A DNA stretch of 9,085 bases from an uncultured Acetobacteraceae bacterium (GTDB lineage Bacteria > Pseudomonadota > Alphaproteobacteria > Acetobacterales > Acetobacteraceae), in the NCBI GenBank assembly GCA_937874445.1, contig CALNAL010000159.1, forward strand, positions 1 through 9,085, given 5' to 3'. The notes below the pieces were generated by a model. It worked only from the letters and a program-made list of their open reading frames with translations. It made no database searches and was not told the DNA's origin. A program made the translations under genes and the position numbers. Shown one piece after another: positions 1 to 5,061 of this stretch (its first letter is position 1; each line of letters starts with the position of its first letter).

Positions 1-7
1 GGGACGG

Positions 8-35
8 CGGCGCTCCCCCCGCGGGAGGAGCGCCG
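8..35 (-). terminator. Stem-loop just downstream of the aapJ-like gene
   Basis: A perfect 9-bp inverted repeat (8-16 with 27-35, 10-nt loop whose C and G runs could extend the stem) starts 8 nt after the aapJ-like stop codon. No T-tract follows it on the minus strand within the window, so it does not look like a canonical intrinsic terminator. In amino-acid ABC operons, a hairpin after the binding-protein gene often protects its mRNA from decay or reduces read-through into the permease genes, so the binding protein is made in excess. That role is inferred; the next gene lies outside the window. Confidence 0.5.
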
Positions 36-42
36 GGAAGCC

Positions 43-1071
43 TCAGCGCATGGGCGGGGCGTACATCAGGCCGCCCTTGGTCCACAGGTTGTTGATGCCC
101 CGCGGCACGCCCAGCGGGGTGATGTTGCGGTCCCAGATCTCGCCGAAGTTGCCGACCTGCTTGATGACGTTGTAGGCGAACTTGTTGTCCACCCCGAGCG
201 CCTTGCCCATGTCGCCTTCCAGGCCGAGGAGGCGGCGCACCTCGGGGTCCTTGGTGGAGGCCAGGGTCTCGTCCACGTTCTTGCTGGTGACCTCGTGCTC
301 CTCGGCGATCAGCTGGGAGAAGTAGGTCCAGCGCACCAGGTCGAAGAACTTGTCGTCGCCCTTGCGGACCACGTAGGCGAGCGGCTCCTTGCTGATGATC
401 TCGGGGAGCAGGACGAAGTCGTCCTTGTTGGGCTGGGTGGCGCGGAAGGTGGCGAGCGCCGAGCTGTCGGTGGAGTAGGCGTCGCAGCGGCCGGAGAGGA
501 AGGCCTGCTGGATCTCGGACAGATCCTGGATCAGGATCGGCGTGAACTTCATGTTGTTGATGCGGTAGTAGTCGGCGATGGCCAGCTCGGTGGAGGTGCC
601 GGGCTGCACGCAGATGGTGGCGCCGTCCATCTCCTTGGCGGATTTCACGCCGGAGGCCTTTTTCACCAGGAAGCCGGTGCCGTCGTAGAAGTTCACCCCG
701 GCGAACAGCAGGCCGAGGTTGGCCTCGCGGCCGAGCGTCCAGGTGGCGCTGCGCACCAGCAGGTCGATCTCGCCGGACTGCAGGGCGGTGAAGCGGTTCT
801 GGCTGGTCAGCGGGACGAACTTGACCTTCGTGGCGTCGCCGAGGATGGCGGCGGCGACGGTGCGGCACGAATCGGCATCGATGCCGTGCATGACGCCCTT
901 GCTGTCGGGCAGGGAGAAGCCGGGAACCTCGCCGGCGATGCCGCAGGCCAGCTGGCCGCGGGCCTTGATGGCGTCGATGGTGGCGGAGCCGCTTCCCTGT
1001 GCGAAGGCTGCTCCGAATGAGAGCAAGAAACCAGCCAAGGTGGCGCCAAATAAGGCAATTGATTTCTTCAC
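43..1071 (-). CDS. aapJ: General L-amino-acid ABC transporter, periplasmic substrate-binding protein (AapJ/BztA type)
   Basis: A 342-residue solute-binding protein of the SBP_bac_3 family. AapJ/BztA proteins deliver a broad range of L-amino acids to an inner-membrane permease (AapQ/AapM) and ATPase (AapP). The N-terminus is a clear Sec signal peptide: MKK, a hydrophobic core, and probable cleavage after an AFA motif near residue 24. The mature part shows the features of this group, including early and late cysteines (LACGIAGEVPGFS, GRCDAYSTDSSA), the segment DLLVRSATWTLGRE, and a C-terminal GEIWDRNITPLGVPRG. The length (about 340) is normal for AapJ and longer than for single-specificity binding proteins. 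Start choice: the open frame reaches a TTG at 1089, but GTG at 1071 gives a clean signal peptide and has GGAG 10 nt upstream. GTG at 1077 is possible but is only 4 nt from GGAG. The partner genes would lie left of the window. The exact symbol rests on family resemblance. Confidence 0.9.
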   Translation of the reverse strand: MKKSIALFGATLAGFLLSFGAAFAQGSGSATIDAIKARGQLACGIAGEVPGFSLPDSKGVMHGIDADSCRTVAAAILGDATKVKFVPLTSQNRFTALQSGEIDLLVRSATWTLGREANLGLLFAGVNFYDGTGFLVKKASGVKSAKEMDGATICVQPGTSTELAIADYYRINNMKFTPILIQDLSEIQQAFLSGRCDAYSTDSSALATFRATQPNKDDFVLLPEIISKEPLAYVVRKGDDKFFDLVRWTYFSQLIAEEHEVTSKNVDETLASTKDPEVRRLLGLEGDMGKALGVDNKFAYNVIKQVGNFGEIWDRNITPLGVPRGINNLWTKGGLMYAPPMR

Positions 1072-1093
1072 GGGCACTAATCTCCACAAAATA

Positions 1094-1108
1094 CGGGAAG
1101 CCTTCCCG
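1094..1108. promoter_or_regulatory. Interrupted palindrome in the aapJ-like leader
   Basis: CGGGAAG and CTTCCCG flank a single C (1094-1100 and 1102-1108), a 7-bp dyad about 9 bp upstream of the GGAG of the aapJ-like gene on the minus strand. It could be a repressor operator or a short hairpin in the 5' leader. The arms are perfect, but such short GC-rich dyads also arise by chance in this base composition. Confidence 0.35.
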
Positions 1109-1119
1109 CCCTTCGCTCA

Positions 1120-1148
1120 GAAATGCGTCAATTCTGCCTTCCGGTCAA
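1120..1148 (-). promoter_or_regulatory. Possible sigma-70-type promoter for the aapJ-like gene
   Basis: On the minus strand TTGACC (1148-1143) is followed after 17 nt by CATTTC (1125-1120). The -35 box is good and the -10 box weak. Initiation would fall near 1113, giving a leader of about 40 nt that contains the palindrome at 1094-1108. ATTGAC occurs twice in direct repeat 17 nt apart (minus strand), so the -35 assignment is not unique. Confidence 0.3.
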
Positions 1149-1182
1149 TGGTGGATTGCATCCGAAGCGTAGCTGCCCGCGC

Positions 1183-1234
1183 CCCTCCTGTCGTGCCCAC
1201 CCCTCTTGTCGTGTCCGCCCTCTTGTCGTGTCCG
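1183..1234. repeat. Three tandem copies of a 17-bp repeat between divergent genes
   Basis: Positions 1201-1217 and 1218-1234 are identical 17-mers (CCCTCTTGTCGTGTCCG). A third, less exact copy (CCCTCCTGTCGTGCCCA, three changes) lies at 1183-1199, with one extra base before the next copy. The block is about 35 bp upstream of the possible aapJ promoter and 24 bp before the DUF1489 start codon. It could be a cluster of regulator-binding sites for either gene or simply a slipped-strand minisatellite. Confidence 0.85.
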
Positions 1235-1258
1235 GCGCCATCCGCCACATCTGCCCCC

Positions 1259-1681
1259 ATGGTGCATCTGATGAAGCTTTGCGTCGGCGCCCACGATGTC
1301 GCCGATCTGGCGGGCTGGCAGGCCGAGCGCCTCGCCGAGCACGGCGCGGTGTTCCACCTGACCCGGAATTTTCCGCGTCGGGCCGAGGAGCTCTGCGACG
1401 GCGGATCACTCTACTGGGTGATCGGCGGCGCCATGGTGGTGCGCCAGGTCATCCTGGGCATCGACCACGGGCAGTACGAGGACGGGTCCGCCTGCGCCCG
1501 CATCCAGCTCGATCCCCCCCTGGTGGCGGTGGCCGGGCGGCCGGTGCGCGCCTTCCAGGGATGGCGCTACCTGGCGGCCGAGGCGGCCCCGCCGGATCTG
1601 GCGCCCGCCGGCCCGGCCCGGGGCGAGGAGGCCCTCCCCGAGCCCCTGCGACGGACCCTGCGCGAGCTGGCCCTGCTGTAG
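1259..1681 (+). CDS. DUF1489 family protein
   Basis: A 140-residue protein matching the alphaproteobacterial DUF1489 family. Features seen are the N-terminal HLMKLCVGA followed by a DVADLAGWQAERLA helix, a central LTRNFPRRAEEL-CDGGSLYWVIGG block, a VVRQVILGID strand, and the late PVRAFQGWRYL motif. There is no signal peptide or membrane segment, so it is probably cytoplasmic. The biochemical role of the family is unknown to me. The length is typical. The start at ATG 1259 keeps two residues before the conserved HLxKLCVG; ATG 1271 would cut into that motif. No clear Shine-Dalgarno precedes it. The same frame stays open upstream to 719, but that part is antisense to the aapJ-like gene and is not credible coding sequence. 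It is transcribed divergently from the aapJ-like gene. Confidence 0.85.
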   Translation: MVHLMKLCVGAHDVADLAGWQAERLAEHGAVFHLTRNFPRRAEELCDGGSLYWVIGGAMVVRQVILGIDHGQYEDGSACARIQLDPPLVAVAGRPVRAFQGWRYLAAEAAPPDLAPAGPARGEEALPEPLRRTLRELALL

Positions 1682-1791
1682 GGAGAGGCTCGCCCGGGCC
1701 GAATTCGCTTGCGGAACAGTCGGAGGGCGGGCAAAGCTCCGTCAGGCGGTTATCCCGTGATATTCGCCTGATCCCTCAACTCGGTATTCCC

Positions 1792-1795
1792 GGAG
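1792..1795 (+). promoter_or_regulatory. Shine-Dalgarno that defines the small ORF at 1803
   Basis: GGAG at 1792-1795 lies 7 nt before GTG 1803, the same spacing and core as the GGAG before the permease start at 2121. It is the main support for translating the small ORF from this GTG. Confidence 0.6.
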
Positions 1796-1802
1796 CATCC
1801 CC

Positions 1803-1967
1803 GTGTCCACCACCCGCAGATCTCTTCTGGCGTCCCTCGGGCTGGCGTTGCCTGCCCTGCCGCTGCTCGCCGTCGAGGCCCAGGCCGCCGCCAAGAAGCC
1901 CCGCGCGAAAAAGAGCGTCGCCCACAAGAAGCCCAAGGCCCGGAAGGCCACCGCCGCACAGAGCTGA
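1803..1967 (+). CDS. Small secreted, lysine/alanine-rich basic peptide (54 aa)
   Basis: GTG at 1803 opens a 54-codon frame ending at TGA 1965-1967, preceded by GGAG at 7 nt spacing. The peptide has a textbook signal sequence: STTRRSLLASL, then a hydrophobic run GLALPALPLLAV, with likely cleavage after EAQA near residue 28. A short, very basic tail of about 26 residues follows (AAKKPRAKKSV, HKKPKARKATAAQS). The twin arginine lacks the full Tat consensus, so Sec export is more likely. I do not recognise a named family. Short exported Lys/Ala-rich peptides could bind envelope polyanions, but no function can be assigned. It is flanked by the DUF1489 gene upstream and, after a strong hairpin, the purine permease downstream, so it may be its own transcription unit. 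The signal peptide, ribosome site and stop-then-hairpin layout argue for a real gene. Confidence 0.65.
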   Translation: MSTTRRSLLASLGLALPALPLLAVEAQAAAKKPRAKKSVAHKKPKARKATAAQS

Positions 1968-1987
1968 CGCCCGGCTCCCACCCCGAT

Positions 1988-2017
1988 CCGTCCCGCTCCG
2001 GGAAGGGGGCGGGACGG
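1988..2017 (+). terminator. Hairpin after the small secreted peptide gene
   Basis: A perfect 9-bp stem (1988-1996 with 2009-2017) extends to 12 bp if one G-T pair is allowed, with a GGGAAG loop at 2000-2005. It lies 20 nt after the TGA of the small ORF. No T-run follows, so it may terminate weakly, block 3' exonucleases, or do both. It separates the small gene from the permease. Confidence 0.5.
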
Positions 2018-2033
2018 GCGGCTCATTCCGCTC

Positions 2034-2062
2034 TCGACCATTCGCCGCCCCGGCGCTATTGC
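2034..2062 (+). promoter_or_regulatory. Weak candidate promoter for the purine permease
   Basis: TCGACC (2034-2039) and TATTGC (2057-2062) are separated by 17 nt. Initiation near 2069 would give a leader of about 50 nt. The match is modest and no operator or riboswitch fold was recognised in the leader. Confidence 0.2.
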
Positions 2063-2120
2063 GGAGGACGGGAGGTCCGCCTCGCGGCTGGCCCATAACG
2101 ATCCCTTCCGGAGCAATGCG

Positions 2121-3407
2121 ATGGCATTCTCGTTCGGCGTGCGCGAGGCGGGCAGCACCGTCCGCACCGAAATTCTTGCCGGTGTCACCACCTGGCTCGC
2201 GATGGTCTACATCGTGGTGGTCAATCCCGGCATCCTGGCCACCACCGGCATGGACCACGGGGCGGTGTTCGTGGCCACCTGCCTGGGCGCCGGCATCGCC
2301 ACCATCGCCATGGGGCTGTTCGCCAACTATCCGCTGGCGCTGGCGCCGGGGATGGGGCTGAACGCCTATTTCGCCTTCGTCGTGGTCGCCGGCATGAAGG
2401 TGCCCTGGCAGGTCGCGCTGGGGGCGGTGTTCATCTCCGGCACGCTGTTCCTCATCGTTTCGCTGCTGCACGTGCGGGAGTGGCTGATCAACACCATCCC
2501 GCTGTCGCTCAAGCTGGGCATCGGCGCCGGCATCGGCCTGTTCCTCGCCATCATCGGGCTGAAGGGCATGGGGATCATCGTCGGCGACCCGGCCACGCTG
2601 GTCACGCTGGGCCACATCGACAACGCGGCCACCCTGCTTTCCTGCGCCGGATTCGTGGTGATGGCCGCCCTGGCCTCCCGGGGGATCTCGGCGGCCGTGC
2701 TGATCGGCATCCTCGGCACCGCGGCGGCGGGCATCCCCTTCGGGCTGACCAAGTTCACCGGCATCGTCTCGCTGCCGCCCGCGCTCACGCCCACGCTGTT
2801 CCAGATGGATATCCGTGGCGCCCTCGGGCTGGGCATCGCCAGCATCGTGCTGACCTTCTTCCTGGTCGATATCCTCGACAACGCCGGCACGCTGATCGCC
2901 ACCACCCACCGCGCCGGGCTGATGCGCCCCGATGGCACCGTGCCCCGACTGCGCCAGGCGCTGACCGCCGATTCCGGCGGGGCCATCCTCGGCTCGGTGC
3001 TCGGCACCTCCACCGTGACCAGCTACATCGAGAGCGCGGCCGGCATCCAGGCCGGCGGACGCACCGGGCTCACCGCGCTGACCACCGGGGTGCTGTTCCT
3101 GCTGACCCTGTTCTTCGCCCCGCTCGCCATCTCGGTGCCGGGCTTTGCCACCGCGCCGGCCCTGGTGTTTGTCGCCTGCCTGATGGCCCGCGCCCTGCGC
3201 GACGTGAACTGGGACGACATGACCGACTACCTGCCGGCCGTCGTCACCGCCATCGCCATGCCGCTGACCTACTCCATCGCGACAGGCATCGGACTGGGAT
3301 TCATCGTCTACGCGGCGGTGAAAACCCTGGCCGGCCGGCCGCGCGAGGTGGGCGGCGCCGTGTGGCTGATCGCCGTCGCCTCGGCCGCACGGTTCGTCAT
3401 GTTCTGA
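2121..3407 (+). CDS. NCS2 family permease, AzgA-type (adenine/guanine/hypoxanthine uptake)
   Basis: A 428-residue integral membrane protein of the NCS2 nucleobase transporter family, AzgA-like branch, whose members (AdeP, GhxP and relatives in E. coli) carry purine bases with protons across the inner membrane. Diagnostic segments are EILAGVTTWLAMVYI-VVNPGIL (residues 18-40), the third-helix PLALAPGMGLNAYFAF (71-86), FFLVDILDNAGTLIATT (246-262), and GTSTVTSYIESAAGI (295-309), where the family's substrate-contacting Glu is E304. About 12-14 hydrophobic segments are visible. The length is typical. ATG 2121 has GGAG 7 nt upstream, and the N-terminus aligns with the family. Asn254 stands where many relatives have Thr after the conserved aspartate, which may affect specificity; the substrate cannot be read from sequence. 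It converges on nth, with a repeat element starting 11 nt after the stop. Confidence 0.92.
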   Translation: MAFSFGVREAGSTVRTEILAGVTTWLAMVYIVVVNPGILATTGMDHGAVFVATCLGAGIATIAMGLFANYPLALAPGMGLNAYFAFVVVAGMKVPWQVALGAVFISGTLFLIVSLLHVREWLINTIPLSLKLGIGAGIGLFLAIIGLKGMGIIVGDPATLVTLGHIDNAATLLSCAGFVVMAALASRGISAAVLIGILGTAAAGIPFGLTKFTGIVSLPPALTPTLFQMDIRGALGLGIASIVLTFFLVDILDNAGTLIATTHRAGLMRPDGTVPRLRQALTADSGGAILGSVLGTSTVTSYIESAAGIQAGGRTGLTALTTGVLFLLTLFFAPLAISVPGFATAPALVFVACLMARALRDVNWDDMTDYLPAVVTAIAMPLTYSIATGIGLGFIVYAAVKTLAGRPREVGGAVWLIAVASAARFVMF

Positions 3408-3418
3408 GCGGCAATCAA

Positions 3419-3565
3419 GGGAAGGAAGTCTTCTTTTCCTGAAGGAAAAGAAGCAAAAGGACTTTTGTTCGTTGGGCTCCGCGTCTGCCCCAGGCGCGGA
3501 GCCTAAATGAATGAAGCTTTCCTGGTTCTCCTTTCTCGAAAGGAGAACACCTTTTCTTGCTTGCC
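3419..3565 (+). repeat. Three-stem-loop intergenic repeat, copy 1 (full)
   Basis: A structured element filling the gap between the convergent permease and nth genes. Stem 1 is 3430-3439 with 3444-3453 (10 bp, TGAA loop), enlarged by AAGT/ACTT (3426-3429 with 3461-3464) around a CAAAAGG bulge. Stem 2 is GGCTCCGCG/CGCGGAGCC (3475-3483 with 3495-3503, 11-nt loop). Stem 3 is 3525-3534 with 3539-3548 (10 bp, CTCG loop). The 5' end is purine-rich and the 3' end pyrimidine-rich. The same layout recurs at 4327 and, truncated, at 8783. It is AT-richer than its surroundings. There is no coding gene in it. A bidirectional terminator or a MITE/REP-like mobile repeat are both possible. Confidence 0.9.
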
Positions 3566-3577
3566 TTGCTTCGCCCG

Positions 3578-4276
3578 TCAGCTCCGCGCCCGGCGCGGCG
3601 CGGCGGGCGGAGTTGCCTTGGGGGTGAGGCGGCACCACGGGGCGGCGACGCAGCGCCAGCATTCCGGGCGGCGCGCCTTGCAGACGTAGCGTCCGTGCAG
3701 GATCAGCCAGTGGTGCGCGTCGCGCAGCAGGTCGGGGGGGATGCGTGCCACCAGCGCGTCTTCCACCGCGCGGGGCGTGGCGCCCGGGGCGATGCCGGTG
3801 CGGTTGCCCAGGCGGAAGATGTGGGTATCCACCGCCATGGTGGGTTCGCCGAAGGCCACGTTCAGCACCACGTTGGCGGTCTTGCGGCCGACGCCGGGCA
3901 GCGCCTCCAGCGCCGCGCGATCCTGCGGCACCACGCCGGCGTGGCGCTCCACCAGCAGGCGCGACAGCTCGGCGATGTGGCGCGCCTTGCCCTGCCACAG
4001 GCCGATGCTGCGGATGTAGGGGCCGATGCCCGCCTCGCCCAGCGCCGCCATCGCCGCCGGGGTGGGGGCGGCGGCGAACAGCGCCGGGGTGGCGCGGTTG
4101 ACCGAGGAATCGGTGGCCTGGGCCGAAAGCACCACCGCCACCAGCAGGGTGAACGGGTCCTGGTAGACCAGCTCGCTGCGCGGGTGGGGATTGACCTTCT
4201 TCAGGGCTTCCAGAAAACCCCGGACCTGGGCTCTGGTCATGGCGGGGGTCATGGCAGGCGTGGCGGCTGGTTCCAT
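3578..4276 (-). CDS. nth: Endonuclease III (base-excision DNA glycosylase/AP lyase)
   Basis: A bifunctional glycosylase that removes oxidised pyrimidines and nicks abasic sites. Numbering from ATG 4276 (232 aa): the family core TLLVAVVLSAQATD is at about residues 43-56, and the helix-hairpin-helix LPGVGRKTANVVLNVAF at 126-142 carries catalytic Lys132. VDTH at 149-152 holds the catalytic Asp150. A C-terminal iron-sulphur loop has Cys199, 206, 209 and 215 in the family spacing C-x6-C-x2-C-x5-C. All key residues are present. Start choice: the open frame reaches a TTG at 4312. ATG 4276 is taken as the longest ATG start; ATG 4252 or 4240 are also possible, and 4240 matches the E. coli start by alignment. 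No strong Shine-Dalgarno decides this. It stands alone on the minus strand, flanked on both sides by copies of the same repeat element. Confidence 0.93.
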   Translation of the reverse strand: MEPAATPAMTPAMTRAQVRGFLEALKKVNPHPRSELVYQDPFTLLVAVVLSAQATDSSVNRATPALFAAAPTPAAMAALGEAGIGPYIRSIGLWQGKARHIAELSRLLVERHAGVVPQDRAALEALPGVGRKTANVVLNVAFGEPTMAVDTHIFRLGNRTGIAPGATPRAVEDALVARIPPDLLRDAHHWLILHGRYVCKARRPECWRCVAAPWCRLTPKATPPAAPRRARS

Positions 4277-4326
4277 GGACGCAAATGTCGTCCCGCCCGG
4301 TCGGCGGCGCAAGCGGGGAGAGGGAA

Positions 4327-4472
4327 GGGAAGGAAGTCTTCTTTTCCTGAAGGAAAAGAAGCAAAAGGACTTTCTCCATTTGGCTCCGCGACTGCCACAA
4401 GCGCGGAGCCCTTAACGGATAAAGCTTTCTTGGTTCTTCTTGCTCGCAAGAAGAACACCTCCCCTTGCTTTC
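4327..4472 (+). repeat. Three-stem-loop intergenic repeat, copy 2 (full)
   Basis: The second full copy lies between the 5' end of nth and the 3' end of the DUF218 gene, both on the minus strand. Stem 1 (4338-4347 with 4352-4361) is identical to copy 1, as is the following CAAAAGGACTTT. Stem 2 (4382-4390 with 4402-4410) has identical arms but a different loop sequence. Stem 3 (4433-4442 with 4447-4456) keeps the CTCG loop but differs at two base pairs, C-G to T-A and T-A to G-C, both fully compensated. The linker AAGCTTTC before stem 3 is conserved. It fills most of the 224-bp non-coding gap; the remaining bases after it show nothing recognisable. Confidence 0.9.
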
Positions 4473-4500
4473 TTTCTTAATCGAGAGGTTCTTCGCGGCC

Positions 4501-5061
4501 CTACAGGCGGCCGAGGGCGCGCAGCAGGAGGACCAGGGCGGCGTCCCAGGGGAGGGCGGGGATTTCGCGCAGGCGCCAGCGCCAGCGCTTGTACCAGCGC
4601 CGTGCCGCCGGGCCGGGGGGTGGCGGGCAGGCGGTGGCGTGCAGCCCGGCCAGGCGCATCAGCAGCAGGCAGCGCGGCAGGTGGTAGCCGCTGGTGGCGA
4701 CGCGCACGGCTCCGGTGCGGCCGAGGGTGAGCAGCTGGTGGCGCACCGCGCGCACCGAGGAGAGCGTGTCGGTGCCGGTGAGTTCCAGCAGGATGCGTGC
4801 GGGGGGGATGCCGGACTGGCGCAGCAGCGTGGCCATCACCGCGGCCTCGGCGGGGGGATGGCGGCCGACGGCGCCGGTGGGGATGTAGAGGGTGCGCGGG
4901 TCGGCGGCGCCGGCGGCCAGGGCGGCGGCGACGCGCCGGCGCAGCGCCTGGCTGGGCACCCCGCCCGGCCGCACCGCCGCGCCGAAGATGACGATGACCG
5001 GCGGGGAGTCGCTCGTGTCGGCCGGACTCATCTCGGCCGGACTCTCGCGGCCCGGGGTCAT
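4501..5061 (-). CDS. DUF218 / YdcF-like family protein
   Basis: A 186-residue protein of the DUF218 (YdcF/SanA/ElyC-like) superfamily, whose members are Rossmann-like proteins often linked to envelope integrity or S-adenosylmethionine binding; exact reactions are mostly unknown. Visible features: a first strand VIVIFGAAV (22-30) followed by PSQALRRRVAAALA; PTGAVGRHPPAEAAVMATLL (61-80), which matches the family's Gly-rich loop and the acidic residue before the helix; SGIPPARILLE (83-93); DTLSSVRAVR (98-107), the usual T-x-N/S-helix; and VRVATSGYHLPRCLLLM (119-135), the hallmark (T)-S-x-(Y/F)-H-x-x-R block with H127 and R130. Unlike SanA and ElyC it has no obvious N-terminal membrane anchor. 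Its ATG at 5061 overlaps the upstream methyltransferase stop as ATGA, so translational coupling is likely. ATG 5031 is an alternative start. Confidence 0.82.
   Translation of the reverse strand: MTPGRESPAEMSPADTSDSPPVIVIFGAAVRPGGVPSQALRRRVAAALAAGAADPRTLYIPTGAVGRHPPAEAAVMATLLRQSGIPPARILLELTGTDTLSSVRAVRHQLLTLGRTGAVRVATSGYHLPRCLLLMRLAGLHATACPPPPGPAARRWYKRWRWRLREIPALPWDAALVLLLRALGRL

Noticed and set aside
295..1020. 241-codon plus-strand open frame across the aapJ-like gene
   Set aside because: Antisense to a well-supported binding-protein gene; its composition (Gly/Val/Ala/Glu/Asp repeats) is that of a complementary-strand frame in GC-rich DNA.
719..1258. Upstream extension of the DUF1489 frame
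   Set aside because: It would overlap the aapJ-like gene in antisense and adds 180 residues absent from the family; the conserved N-terminus begins just after ATG 1259.
1742..1771. 7-bp inverted repeat TCAGGCG/CGCCTGA upstream of the small peptide gene
   Set aside because: The loop is 16 nt and there is no T-run or recognisable operator; too weak to annotate, though it could lie in that gene's promoter region.
1968..2120. Possible purine riboswitch before the permease
   Set aside because: The leader has GC-rich pairing potential but none of the conserved junction sequences of a purine aptamer were found.
3507..3689. 60-codon plus-strand ORF starting inside repeat copy 1
   Set aside because: The start lies in the repeat and the remainder is antisense to nth; it is a translation of stem 3, not a gene.
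1776..4400. 874-codon minus-strand open frame
   Set aside because: It runs antisense through the permease and out of frame through nth; low-complexity Gly/His/Asp/Arg-rich translation with no domain.
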